NCBI GenBank assembly: GCA_004009845.1
Contig: RMBW01000128.1
Span: 1 to 64,000 of the forward strand
From: Davidsoniella eucalypti
Taxonomy: Eukaryota > Ascomycota > Sordariomycetes > Microascales > Ceratocystidaceae
Direction: 5' to 3'
DNA: 64,000 nt
Position 1 is the first letter of the stretch; each line of letters begins with the position of its first letter. Below are positions 49,552-60,900 of the stretch, one piece after another. A program made the position numbers and the translations under genes. The notes beneath the pieces were generated by a model. The model did not search any database, was not told where the DNA came from, and saw only the letters and a program-made list of their open reading frames with translations.

Positions 49552-50714
49552 ATGTCTGTCCTTCGCAAAGGATTCGCAACAATGGCCAAGTCTCTCCAGG
49601 CCCCCAGCAAAATTGTTTGCATTGGTCGCAACTATGCGTGAGTTCTTCATCTAGCTCTTTGTAATTTGTTGGAAATTAGAGGGCTTTGGCTTGCTAGAGC
49701 TGGTCGTCTATATAACGGCGGCAAGAATAGAATATTGCGCTGTTATCCTGTCGTACCTGGCCAATTCTTGTAGACTTTGGCGTGGTGACAAACACCGGCT
49801 CCGGCCTCGGTGCCGACGCCGACGCCGAAGGGCAACGCCGTCCATTGCCCCTCCATTTCCGCAACTCATGGACGCAGCCTTGTTTAGACTATAAACCATC
49901 ATAGGATTATCTTGTGGCTACAAGGCTGAAATTACTAGTCAATTGGCGTCTGACTATGACGGCATTCTAACTTGAGACTACAGTGACCACGTTTCTGAGT
50001 TGAACAATGTTCGCCCTAAGCAGCCCTTCTTCTTCCTAAAGCCTCCTTCCACCCTGCTGCTGCCTGGTGCTGGCCCCGTCATCCGCCCCCGCGGTGTCGA
50101 TCTACACTACGAGGTTGAGCTTGGTGTGATCATCGGCAAGACCCTGAAGAACCTGGAGGCCAGCGATGAGGCCGGTGCCCTGAACGCGATCGAGTGTGAG
50201 TCCCTTTCCTCTTTCTATCTTCTCATTGCCATCTTTGTAGCATAATGAGGTTTTTGTCAGTTACAGTATCACTGACTACAGAACAGCCTATCTGCTGACC
50301 ATTGACATGACCGCTCGCAATGCCCAGAACGAGGCCAAGAAGAAGGGTCTTCCTTGGGACATTGCCAAGGGTTTCGACACCTTCCTGCCCGTCTCCCAGG
50401 TCATCGAGAAGTCGGCTATCCCTAACCCTCACGACATCGAGCTGTTTTTGCAGGTCAACGGTGAGACTAAGCAGAGCGCCAACACCGAGCTGATGCTGTT
50501 CCAGCTTCCTCGTCTGCTGAGCGACATCTCCAAGGTCATGACTCTGGTTCCCGGTGACATTGTTATCACTGGTACTCCCGCCGGTGTCGGCCCCGTTGTC
50601 CATGGTGATGTCATGCGCTGCGGCCTGAAGGTTGCCGGTAAGGAGCTGGAGGAGGCTAAGATCGAGGTCAAGGTTGAGGACTCCACCTCGGCCTATGAGT
50701 TCGCCGAGACCTAA
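49552..50714 (+). CDS. Fumarylacetoacetase-fold hydrolase, FAHD1 type
   Basis: Three exons, 49552-49637, 49984-50195 and 50287-50714, give 241 residues, matching human FAHD1 (221) and yeast Fmp41. Splicing restores CIGRNYADHVSELNN and AIESYLLTIDMTARN. Active-site and metal elements are present: DLHYEVELGVIIGK, then WDIAKGFDTFLPVSQVI, DIELFLQVNGE and ITGTPAGVGPV. FAHD1 proteins cleave acylpyruvates and decarboxylate oxaloacetate in mitochondria. The first ~14 residues (MSVLRKGFATMAKS) are basic and suit a short mitochondrial signal. Intron 1 is 346 bp, several times the usual length here, and contains a GC-rich CGACGCCGACGCCG patch. The exon 2 end was set at GAGT|GTGAGT because only this keeps the frame. 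Confidence 0.94.
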
Positions 50715-50913
50715 ACAGGTCTTTGCATATATGTACATATAGAAAAACAATACCGACAAATACATCAATAGAATATGTCCATATAAATTGCAAACTACAA
50801 ACTGCTTCCACTCTACAATACAACGCAGCAAAACTCCTTCCCACCGCTCTCATCGATGTGGTACTGTTGACACCCACGTATATCAGCTTGCCCAGCAAGG
50901 CCATGACGGAACT

Positions 50914-51675
50914 CTATGACCCTAGGTTCGGGTCCTGGATAGAACCAGGCGGCGGCGCCCAATCAGCGACCGTTCCGCACTTCTTGCACGTACGAATCTC
51001 GACACTAGCCTTGAACTTTTCCACGCCAGCCTTGATCTGGGTGCCCAAGTTCTCGCAGTAAAAGGCGTCTTCAAAAACAACAGCGCGGCACTCGGCGTTC
51101 GGGCAATACCACCGCATACGATCTAGCATGCCGACCGGACGCTTCTGCTCTAGGACGACGCCAACGGTGTTGGCAAAACGCACGGGGTTGTGCGGAGTGT
51201 TGGGGGGCAGCAAGAACATGTCGCCCTCGCGGATGATGACGTCTTTGAATTCGCCGTTGTCAACGACTTTGAGCACCATGGCGCCCTTGTGTTGGTAAAA
51301 GTACTCGGGAGTGCCGTTGATGTGGTAGTCAGTACGGGCATTTGGTCCGCCGACGATCTAGAGAGAGGAACAAAGCGCAGTGGGTTAGTAGAGCGTATAG
51401 GGCCGGAGGTGTCTGTAACAATGTGTATATGGGCCAGAACTGACCATGACAGTAAAGTCTTCATTGTAGACACAATAATTGTTGATGGGTGGTTGCAACA
51501 GGTGCGAGTTCTTCTCAAGCCTATATCACGTCGTAGTAGTTCATTGATTAGTAAGATACGTCCCGGATAGAGAGATCCGAGCCTTGCGATTATATGCGCC
51601 GATCGGACCTGTGTTCTTTTGGATTGAGTACATTACTCACCACTTGGGCAGGTTGATAGGCGTAGACAAAACCAT
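50914..51675 (-). CDS. bna1: 3-hydroxyanthranilate 3,4-dioxygenase
   Basis: Three exons, 51675-51641, 51520-51445 and 51357-50914 (introns 120 and 87 bp), give 184 residues, the usual family size. It opens the ring of 3-hydroxyanthranilate, the step before quinolinate in kynurenine-route NAD+ synthesis, in the cytosol. Start MVLSTPINLPKWLEKNSHLLQPP and NNYCVYNEDFTVMIVGGPN are typical. The cupin iron ligands are visible as His49 and Glu55 (DYHINGTPEYFYQ) and His93 (LPPNTPHNPVR). The C-terminal metal site has CPNAEC and CKKC, as in fungal and bacterial enzymes. The protein appears complete and active. It is tail-to-tail with the FAHD1-type gene, 199 bp apart. Confidence 0.97.
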
Positions 51676-52692
51676 TGTTTCCCTTCTTCTATGTGATCAA
51701 AATTAGCCAGACCTCAAACCGTACAAGCAAGTGAGGAATATAAATTGATGTTCTTACAAGCTTCGGAAATCAGAAATTCTTTAACACCGACTCTAATAAA
51801 CATTGATGATAAACCCAGACTTGATAAACGGCGGCTCGTGCGATTATCAAACGCCGATGCGGGGCTAAAAAAACTCACAGGGAAAGGGTTCCTTATTTGC
51901 TTTATGTACTTATATCGAGTTGTTGCTCTATAGGTAGCTGGCCTGCTATTCGGCGATATCAACGGTTTTTGTGGGCAAAATACCAGTTTTTATATGTCAT
52001 CTCCAAATTATCTCGTGATGTTCTGAAAGGCGGTGGAAATCTTCGTATGGTCAAAAAGCGCTTGTAGTTTCAGGTTGAACATGAGCCCGCTACCTTCCTG
52101 TTATCTTCTTTAATACCGCCGTGGCTCACCGAGATTAGAACCAAGATATCGGCGATTTTTCTACCAATGGTTGATAGTATTTGACATACAAACATACATA
52201 CATGACATAGCGGTGGACTGATGCTCATTTTTTTATCAAGTTCGGCGACGAGCGTATTTGAGCAGAATTCAGGTCGCATATCCAGTAATTGATGTGTCAC
52301 TTGTCAAATTATCGGTGTCCAAAACTAGCGCATCGCGAAACCGATATAAAGAACAGCCTTTTTTCATATATCAAGTCTATAACCCATCTTAATGCCTTTT
52401 TAGCTTTAGTTGTCTAAGCCATCTTGTTTTGCCTTGTTTTTGATTTATTGTTTGCTAGTATTATCAGCAAAAATTGCCTTGCTTTTTGTCTTTCGAGTGC
52501 TTTGGTCTCTTTTAGTCCGAGGCTACGTCACCCTTCTCAAAACTCCAAAAGCCAAAACCTCCCACGCCACAGCAACTTTTCATTCCCACCAAACACAAAC
52601 AAGTCTGAAGTTATCCTATCTTCGATAACACAATCTACCATCTTCTTTCATCAACACATATCACCCTTTCATTTTTCCATCTTCTTGTTAGC
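51676..52692. other. Intergenic, divergent promoters of 3-HAO and Ctr genes
   Basis: About 1 kb between two divergent starts. A GATATAAAG TATA-like element lies near 52343, followed by pyrimidine-rich leader DNA before the Ctr start. No gene seen. Confidence 0.5.
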
Positions 52693-53387
52693 ATGCCCGC
52701 CATGGATCATTCTCAAATGGACCACTCTCAAATGGACCACTCACATATGGACCATGGTGCCCATGCCGCCTCTGCCGTTTCTGGCGACGCGTCCGCTGCC
52801 GCTATGTGCAGCATGAACGTAAGCGCCCACATTATCCCTCTTATCTATGTATCACCAGCTCTGTCTATGGTCCGAATGTATCGCTAACTGTGCTCTGTAG
52901 ATGCTGTTCACATGGGACACTACAAACCTCTGTATCGTCTTCCGCCAGTGGCGCGTCACGACGCCCTTCAGCCTGGCCCTATCGCTGGTCGGCATCATCG
53001 TCATTGCTTCTGGCTATGAAGCTCTGCGCGCCGCCTCGCGCAACTACGAAGCCGCTCTTGCTAAGAGAATAGCGACTGCTCCAAGTATGTCGGTCCCTCT
53101 ATCAGCTATCAGTTTTTTCTCTCATTCATTTCCACCCGACATATCTCTCCCAGTTCATGCTAACCGTAAACCTTCATCTAGGACAATCCCAAGAAGATGT
53201 TGCCAAGAGAGCTCACCTAGTCAAGGCTGCGCTCTACGGCGTACAGAACTTCTATGCCTTCATGATCATGCTAGTCTTCATGACATACAACGGTTGGGTC
53301 ATGATAGCCGTTTCCGTCGGTGCCTTCGCCGGCTATCTTTTGTTCTCCGAGAATGCGCCCGTCACCAAGGAGACCGCCTGCCACTAG
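52693..53387 (+). CDS. Ctr family copper transporter
   Basis: Three exons, 52693-52818, 52901-53084 and 53182-53387 (introns 82 and 97 bp), give 171 residues. Ctr proteins form homotrimers that import Cu(I) across the plasma or vacuolar membrane. The N-terminus carries three MDHSQ/MDHSH repeats plus MDHGAH, a Met/His-rich copper-collecting tail, then CSMNMLFTWDTTNLCIVF. Three membrane helices follow: about 61-82 (FSLALSLVGIIVIASGYEAL), one with the pore MxxxM motif (MLVFMTYNG), and the last with GxxxG (GAFAG). The C-terminus ends in CH, a common Cu ligand pair. Whether it is plasma-membrane or vacuolar cannot be told from sequence. Confidence 0.95.
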
Positions 53388-53792
53388 ACCAGCAAACTTC
53401 TCGGAATAGTATATATGTATATGTTGATATGATGTATATGTAGAACATTGGAAGATCACTTCAGAATCGCTATAGTATCATATTTCGCTTTAGGTTATTA
53501 GGCAGACGCAGCAGTAACCGATACACAGACACTGTATGTTGGGAAGAGATAAACAAGAACATATTTTAGTAGTATGATTTTATTTTTTGTTATATTGTGT
53601 GATTGAGCTTATCAGTATGCAATGCAAACAAATCCAAACTTTAGTTCTTCAGCTTCGCCTGTGAAACCGGAAACAAGTAAAAAAATATCCTATGTAAAAA
53701 GAAAGAAAATGACAAATGAAATCCATAAAGTCGTGATATCGTGAAGAGTAATGTGTGAAACGCCAAAGCACCTGTTTTCGAGGCTTGGCTTT
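53388..53792. other. Short convergent intergenic region
   Basis: AT-rich 3' flanks of the Ctr gene (+) and the Nudix gene (-). No further feature seen. Confidence 0.6.
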
Positions 53793-55521
53793 CTACAGCT
53801 TAACCTCCTGTCCAGCAGCGCCTGCACTGCCTGGCGTCCAGTTCCGCAGCAAACCAGCCGGTGGCATCGAGTCCGCCATAGACTGAGGCACTCCCGTCAC
53901 TGATTGCTGAGTCTGCTTAAGCGCAAACTTGCGGCGTGGGCGATCAAAGAAGCGTCCGCTCTCTGCCGCGCGCTCGGCCAGTGCCTCGTCGCCTAGCTCA
54001 GTGTTGTGAATCATCTCGGGCATCTCGTTGTACGCCACACGAGCGGTCTCGACGAGGATCTTGGCCGTCATTCCCCACACCTTGTAGCGGCCTGGGTAGT
54101 CTTCGGGCACATCTGGCTGAGGCGCCAAGGGTGTGCCAGCAGGTCGCACTACGCGCTGGTTGTTGATGGGCACGTAGAAGTTGTGCACCCGCCATGGCTG
54201 TCCGTCATAGTCCGACCAGTGACCTTCATACCAAGGACCGGATGGTGGTGGCGGCGGGGCTGCTGAGGTGCGCTTCATTTCAGCTGGTTGGACTTCGTCC
54301 TTAGTTCGTAGGAAGTTGTGTAATGGAGCAGTGAAGACGGCGGCTACTTCGCCGGCAGAAGGAGTGGGTGTCAGAGAGTCGCAGGCGGTAGCCGGTGGGA
54401 AAGAGCCACTAGGAACAAGAGCACGGCTGATACGGGATGGTGATATGCTGGTAGGCGAGGTGGTGGCAGATGGGTCGCGGTCAAGAACAGCAACACATGG
54501 TCGAACTACAACATCGGTACGGGCGAGAGCGTGAGGAAGGTTGCAAAGGAACTTGATAGAGTAGCCCTCTGGCAGCTGTGAATCATTCTCGGGAAGGCCT
54601 ATTTCTTCCCATGCCTCTCTACGGGCGATCTCGTCTGGAGAGAAAAAAAAGCATGGTTAGTTATGCTGTATCTGTGCCGTGTAGCCCCATGGCTCTTTAA
54701 GGATAAGGAAATTATAACTTACAAGGAGACTCATTGGTAGTGTCCGCTTTACCGCCAGGGAAAGCAGCATGGCCACTGAAGTTGCGCATGTGAGCGGCGC
54801 GCATAGTCAAGACGACACGCAGATCGCCGGCACAATCAGGGTAAAGAAGAACGAGGACACCGGCACGGCGACAAGCTGGTAGAGAGTTCCATAGCGGGAA
54901 CGAGGGCGCGGAGAAGCGGCGTAATGAGGCAATGGCAGCCTATATATAACAGATTGTGTGTGAGTGATGAGTTGTCGTCGAGCGTAGTGTGTGCGAGGAA
55001 GAGTTGAAGGATCATGACATGATATGTATATATGATATAGTAGAGTAGTGCGTAGGGTAGGTGAGTCGATGTTGAGAAAGACAAGAACAACTTACCAGTG
55101 ATCTCGATGAAAGCGGCGACATGGTTTCGGGATCCCAATACTCTGAAGATCTAAAGACTGGCGAAGCAATACAAGGAGAAGAAATAGAATGAAATGAAAG
55201 AGAAAGCTCGTGGTCACCAAGCTCCGCGGCGGAGGACGATATATAAGAAGCAGTCGTCTTGGAGATTGATTCAGCCAAGACATCAGGAGGAGCGTGCTTG
55301 CTGTCGCTACTTCCACTGGTGTCGGGGAGGGCAGTTGCAGTCGCAACCATAGCCGCAGGTAGGGGTCCGTCCGCTACACTGCTCGCTACACTGGAAGCAG
55401 AGCCAGGATGAGGATGAGGATGTTGGTGCCGCACATCGATAGCAGCGGTACTATGGTTATGGCTATGGCTATGGCTACAGGCTTTGCTAGTGTTATCAGC
55501 AGCGGGCGGTGATTCGTCCAT
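53793..55521 (-). CDS. Nudix hydrolase, CoA pyrophosphatase type
   Basis: Three exons, 55521-55096, 54939-54723 and 54634-53793 (introns 156 and 88 bp), give 494 residues. Residues 1-140 are disordered with a His-rich patch (HSHSHNHS, HQHPHPHP). The catalytic domain starts in exon 2: VVLTMRAAHMRNFSGHAAFPGGK fits the NuCoA pattern of coenzyme A diphosphatases (yeast Pcd1, NUDT7/8). The Nudix box runs over the second junction as GGKADTTNESPYEIARREAW then EEIGL, with REAWEE at 220-225. Asn replaces the first Glu/Asp of the classic box, but neighbouring acidic residues remain. The C-terminal half (WRVHNFYVPINN, YKVWGMTAKIL) is typical of the fungal family. It is longer than yeast Pcd1 because of both tails. 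Expected role: clearing oxidised CoA, in peroxisome or mitochondrion; no PTS1 is seen (ends EVKL). Confidence 0.92.
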
Positions 55522-56472
55522 GGCGGGTCAAGATAGTACAAAAACCTTAAAGTGCCGTGGTGTGTTTGTTGTGTGTACGTGTTGTCCAATAGCAGGTCGT
55601 CTATGGCGGTGTGAGGCGCAACTAAGCTCACGTTGTATCCCGAAAGAAGATGTAACTGGACAAGCCGACTCTCGCGCAAATCGAACGATAGCCAGACGGC
55701 CGTTTGAATGGTGTGGCTCGATTGGTGGTGTGCTTTTGCGTTTAACTACAGCATACAGCAGAGACAAACCAATTGAGGTGAGATAAGAGTAGTATTTGGT
55801 GTAAGATGAAGAGCAGCGGCCCTGCAAGGCAACAAGACTAAGCCTGAGGATAGGTAGAGGAGAGTGGATGGTGGGAGGCGGGGGTCCAACGAGAAGCAGG
55901 CACTTTGTCTTTAAGCCCGCTTACAACCCGCGCTACGAGTTACTGGACTAGCTGGGCGATAGAGGATAAGAGCCGGTCTAAATTATGTGAGGCGAACCGA
56001 AACGCTTCCCAAAAAAGAACACAGCAACAAAGCAAGGAATATATGCGTTATCTCTGGAGGAGCCATCTTTTCTTTTCTTTTTGTCTCTTTCACTTCTGTT
56101 TGTCTTTCTCTTGCTCTCCTTCTCAAGCTCGGGCCTTCCTTCGTCGAACGCCAAGCCTGCAAGCCTGCAAGCCAGCCAACCCACAGGCCTTTCGTTTGTC
56201 TTCTTTGTTTTGATAACTGGAGTTCTACGTCTTGTTGGGCATGCTCTATGCACTGATGATATGCGCTGTTTTTCGTCCAAACATGGGGCTGAACGAAGGA
56301 GCGTGGAGAGCAGCAAGTAGGAAGTAAAAAATAAGAGCAATAGTAGCCGCAATAGAAAATTATAGTAGTAATGAGGTAAAAAATGCCGTTCTAGTAAGGT
56401 TGAAGGAGATGTTGGAGAAGATAGGAATACGCCAGTTAGGGTTTGTTAACTACTACTCGAGCCAATCACAAT

Positions 56473-56724
56473 CTACGCAACTAATACTTCTATTGTTTTC
56501 CTACAATGGCCCAGGAGAAAATTTGCTATTTCTGGTTCGTTTATTGAAGCACATGCATGGATTTGAACAAGCAAAGATGTTGCATCTTCAAGCTGATGTC
56601 TCAAAACAAAAACAACTGCCATGCCAGTCAAGCAAGCGGTCAAGCCTTCAAAAGCCTCCCACAGCCTGCCCAGCTCGGTGATAAGCCCACCGAGCCGAGC
56701 CGATGCCCCTGAGTCCGAGGGCAA
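56473..56724 (-). pseudogene. Coding-like relic, unknown family
   Basis: An 83-codon minus-strand frame without an ATG start reads ARLGGLITELGRLWEAFEGL, TACLTGMAVVFVLRHQLEDA then FLLGHCRKTIEVLVA. It is helical and amphipathic, like part of a real protein. A stop lies just upstream and no splice partner is obvious. The 8-bp hairpin GCTCGGTG/CACCGAGC at 56673-56695 lies within it. Confidence 0.25.
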
Positions 56725-56891
56725 CCCTAACCTTTACCAATCAATATAAACTCTTTTTCAGCGCATATTCGTGTACCATGATATAAATGGTTCGATCTTA
56801 CTATTATTTAACAAACAGGGTAAAATCATCGGAAGGTTATCAGAGCCGCTGCTGCAATGGAACACACCATATTTGTTTACTATAGAAGTAC

Positions 56892-57483
56892 GTACTTCAG
56901 CACAGATAGCAGGGTCTTCAAAACGGTACTTAGCCCACAAAAGACTAGGTACTCCTCACTTTCTCTTCAAAGGCTGCCAGCTGGCAAAGTGCCATACATT
57001 CTTTATTTTACCATATAAAAAAAAGTACACTACAAGGACATCTTCAATCGAGATATCACAATCGTTTTTGTTTAAATTTTTTTTTACATACATAATACAT
57101 TATCCATTATATCCCTCATCAATCATATGTGTGATGTTGTTCTCTGGCTGGGTCTGACGCTGATATCTTCAACATAGATGATAAGGCCATTGATCTTATC
57201 ATGCAGGCAGCTGATGCTCTGGATTTAGCGGAAGACTACTTCTGATTTTGTCTTTTGGGGGGTTTAGTTACATTTTTACATCTTTTCTATAGACGTCAAA
57301 TATGTCCTATAAGTTTTTGGTATACACAGGTATATGCATACATCTTCATAGCTCTATAACTAAGGTTAATAAAAAAATTGTGTTCTGCCAGCTGGCAGCC
57401 CTCGAAGACCAAGTGAGGAGTACTTAGTCTTTTGTGGGCTAAGTACCTTTTTTGAAAACCTCCTGCTATTTGTGCTGAAATAC
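56892..57483. mobile_element. 592-bp element with ~95-bp inverted arms
   Basis: The left arm 56892-56986 and the right arm 57386-57483 are inverted copies differing at about a dozen positions and a few indels. Shared runs include GGTACTTAGCCCACAAAAGA and GTACTCCTCACTT, and both arms end inside at the palindrome TGCCAGCTGGCA. The 399 bp between them contain the tail of an open frame (57135-57245) ending DLIMQAADALDLAEDYF, then an AT-rich 3' flank with ATCTTCATAGCTCTATA (57342-57358) and AATAAAAAAA. The 17-mer is shared with the 16.8-kb insertion. So the inside looks like the 3' end of a retroelement, and the arms look like a foldback or MITE-like element, or an inverted duplication around it. 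No target duplication could be fixed. Confidence 0.6.
57135..57245 (+). pseudogene. C-terminal tail of a possible transposon protein
   Basis: 36 codons from a TGA to TGA 57243-57245, reading AGSDADIFNIDDKAIDLIMQ then AADALDLAEDYF. The acidic helical tail with a clean stop looks like a protein C-terminus. It lies between the inverted arms and upstream of the shared retroelement 3' motif, so it may be the end of that element's open reading frame. Confidence 0.35.
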
Positions 57484-57991
57484 AAAGTCCCTTGTTTATC
57501 TTGACTAGAATGTTTTTGTGGTGATTCGAAGGTTGCCAGCCCTACGTTGTCATGGACGGGACACTAACAGAGCCTCTTCCTCAGCCCATACTTGAACCTC
57601 ACTCACGCCACTGACTGAAACAAACACACTTGTTGTCACTTCATGGCTTTTCGAGATAAGACGATCTTGGTTTTGGATGTGTAGCTCATCCATCGTTCAT
57701 GCTCTGGAATGCTGGCATTGGCTTGGCTGAGTCGTTCATTGACAAATGAAACACATCCTGAGAACACTCTAACATGCGTTGTTCTGCATACTACTAGTCC
57801 TATTGTGTTTATATTCATGTTGCCACTCGCTTTAGTGCTATCAAAAAACTAAATCTGGCGGGGAGAAGATAGTATTCCTCGAATCAAATCGAATAAACAG
57901 GTCTGTTCTGTTCCTTGCACCCTGTCCAATATTACATATAGTTGTGCGAGTAATTCCCCTTGCTTGCATATCTTTGATATCGTATCATCAC

Positions 57992-60900
57992 TCACGATGT
58001 TGCCCCCGTTTCATGCAGGACTCTGATGTGCTTCTTCATGTTCTTACGCCGCCGCTCTTCCTTCTGCTTCTTGGTAAGGAAGCCGGACGAAAAGCGCATC
58101 TGTGTTAACATCCCCAAAACCTGCTCATTGGTACGCTGCAGGAACTTGGAACCACCTGCAGTTGTACCAGACCCTTCGCTGCCACTGTGACTGTTTCTGT
58201 TGCTATTGCTGTTACTGGCGCTTCCGCTACCACCTCCACCTTCTGCCTCACTAGCATCGCCCCTGCTTTCTCTGCTATGACGCCTAGCTGAGCCCTTGCC
58301 CACCTTGCGTTGGTGATCCTGATTCCGAGGAACAGAGTTATTGCCAGCTCGACGTAGTGTGCTGCCTCCAAATATACGTGAGAACGATCGAGACCTATCG
58401 TCAGCATCGTGGCCAGGGTTTAGGTCCGCATCAGAGTCAGAGCCGGAGTCAGATTCTTCCGTGTCAGAGTCCGTGTCAAAGTAACTGACTTCCATATTAG
58501 TCGGCATCGTGACTTGGCGTAGGCCGCTTCCGACATTGCCGTCACCGAGACGAGCAAACTCGGATGTCCATGGCCGGATCAAGGGGTGCTGGTAGGCGGG
58601 GATAGGCTTTGTATTTGGGGTGGCGGGAAAAGCAGATGTAGTTGCCATGCTAGAAGTTGTTGAGTTGGAGTTGGAGTGTGGCCGAATAGGATGCGGCAAC
58701 AAATCAACCTGAACGCGGGTTTCTAGCGGCTGGCTTAGGTGCTTTGGATTGGATACACTGCAGTGTGGTTTGAATGCCGGGACAGAGAGAACATGTAAGT
58801 CGGGCTGAGATATAGCAAACAGGCTGTTGCGTGTCGAGAGGGACCCAGGCTTGAGAGACATAGATGCTGCCTCGGCAGCCTTTGGTGAGCCGAGAGGGGT
58901 TTTGCTAATACTCCTATTCATGCTGATGGTGATGTTCGATGTATTGCGTGAATGTGTGGGTTTAGGTGTAGTTGCCCGTGATGTCGAAGTCGTAGACTCG
59001 GAGAGATCAGAAGCAACGCTGAGCATATTAGCTGGCGATCTAACACGACGTTTAGAACTCTGGGGAGGTACGGGTGGAGCAACGCTTTCGTTATCGTCTT
59101 TATGGTTGTCTTTGAGGAAGTGGACTGAGAGTTCTTCAGCGCAGAAACTGAATGCTGGACTTGGTGGTTCGATGGTAGATGCTCCGAGTAAACTAACTTT
59201 ATCGGAATTTTCAGATACGCAGAACGGCTGCGAGATAATTGGATGTAATAGTTGTTGGCTCGACTTGCTCCAGTCGTCTGAAGTAGAAAACGGAGGTGAA
59301 GAAGGAGTTGGGTCTGTGGCGTTTGTGTAGTCGTCAAGACACATGGAAAATAGAGGAGACCAGTCAACCTCTGGCTCGAGGACACAGCCGCTGTCTTTTG
59401 AATCCCAGCGAGTGTGTATAGAAATTTGCGGTTTGGCAGCAACGGTAGAAGCTTTGGTGCTAGTGTCACAGTTGAGATTCTGTACTGGAGGAAGACGAGG
59501 AAGACAGCTGGTGCCGAAGAGTCGATCACTTCTGGCTGGAAGGACGAGGGTCTTACTTTGACTGCTGTCACTGCTGTTCTGGGCCACAATGGTGTTGTGA
59601 GATACGCCGTGCTGCACCGAGAGTTGTGTGACTGTCTCGCTGTCTTGTGCCACTGGCGTTTCTGAGGATCTAGGCAATGAGAGAGCAGCAGGACAAGAAG
59701 ATATTGACGTATCATACAAAGGCGGTGTTTGTAGAGAATTTGAAGACAAAGACTTAGCAGCGACACTGGCGACGTCGAGGCCTGTCTTCTTATTGTTGGC
59801 GGGCTCGCCTTCTGGCCCTCCATCTTCAGAGTGCACAGAAGACGAAAACGACGATATGGACGGCTGGTGCGACAGCTTACCGGCCATGGCGTTGGCGCGG
59901 AAGCCATTAGCGCTGACTAGGCTGCAGCCATCCACTGCAGAAAGCCGAGTATCAGCCTTTCTAGCGCATATGGCCTCGTTTGCATCTGCATTCGTAGCCG
60001 TTGTGGCCGTCAAATCAGTCCCAGCCTCCTCGCTTGTAGATACAACTGGCTCTTCGGCCCACGGCGGTCGCAATATTAAAGTGGGAGATACACATGCATG
60101 CTCTGTCGATAAGAATAGCACAGGAGATGGCAGGCTACAGCTTTGGCGGCGCCGTTCCTGTAGAAGCTGGTCGAACCATTTCAGCTCTTTCAGCTCTTTC
60201 TTCGGCGACGAAGACGGCAGAAACGACGATGAAGCTGATGAAGCCGCCAAAGTATCGATAGAAGCGCTGCGCTTGGTGACATTGGTTTGAACTGAAGCAC
60301 CTTTAGGAGGGAAATAGTTTCTGCGCGTGTTTTTGCTAGTAGTCGGGTCTGCTCCTTCTGTTCCTGGAGTGTCACTGGAAATGGTAGGCACACACCGTGT
60401 TACCAAAGCCTTTTGAGTCTGTGTAACACCGCCAAGAGAAGAAAAGGCAGCAGCACCATTAGAGGCAGTAGCTGCCGATTCTTCTGTCACAGCACGACTA
60501 TAGTAGCCTGTGACATTATCGGAATGCCCACGGATAGCCTTTGGTTTGCCTGGAAGGTTCCTGGCATCAAGCCGACTTTTTGTGTCTACTCGAGGGCGTT
60601 CATGAGAAGATACGTGTGGTTGGGATAGAAGCTCTGTGCAAGAAGATATAGGCGCCGCGAGCTTCATAGCAGCGGAAGTTTTAGGGGCAGCTGCTGTGTC
60701 ACTACCAAAATTTGGATTTCGCCTTGGCTCCCGATAATCCCGAGCTCTTTCGTTGGCTTGCTTCTGGCTGCTGGAGCTACATACACGCTGTTCCAGGCGG
60801 GCGGCACTGTGCTCGTTACTGGTAACTACAGAAGCTAAAGCATGGGCCTCGGGAAATCGGCGGGTGTGTTTGCTGCTACTACCTCGTTCTGGAATCTCTA

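Larger units (their letters stand above)
55522..57991. other. Intergenic with one relic and one inverted-arm element
   Basis: The left part is the Nudix promoter and leader, with CAAGCCTG repeats at 56153-56175. A coding relic (56473-56724, -) and a 592-bp element (56892-57483) are annotated separately. The rest shows no gene. Confidence 0.5.

Noticed and set aside
59628..60290. 220-codon plus-strand frame inside the large minus-strand gene
   Set aside because: Antisense shadow of the 1182-residue frame.
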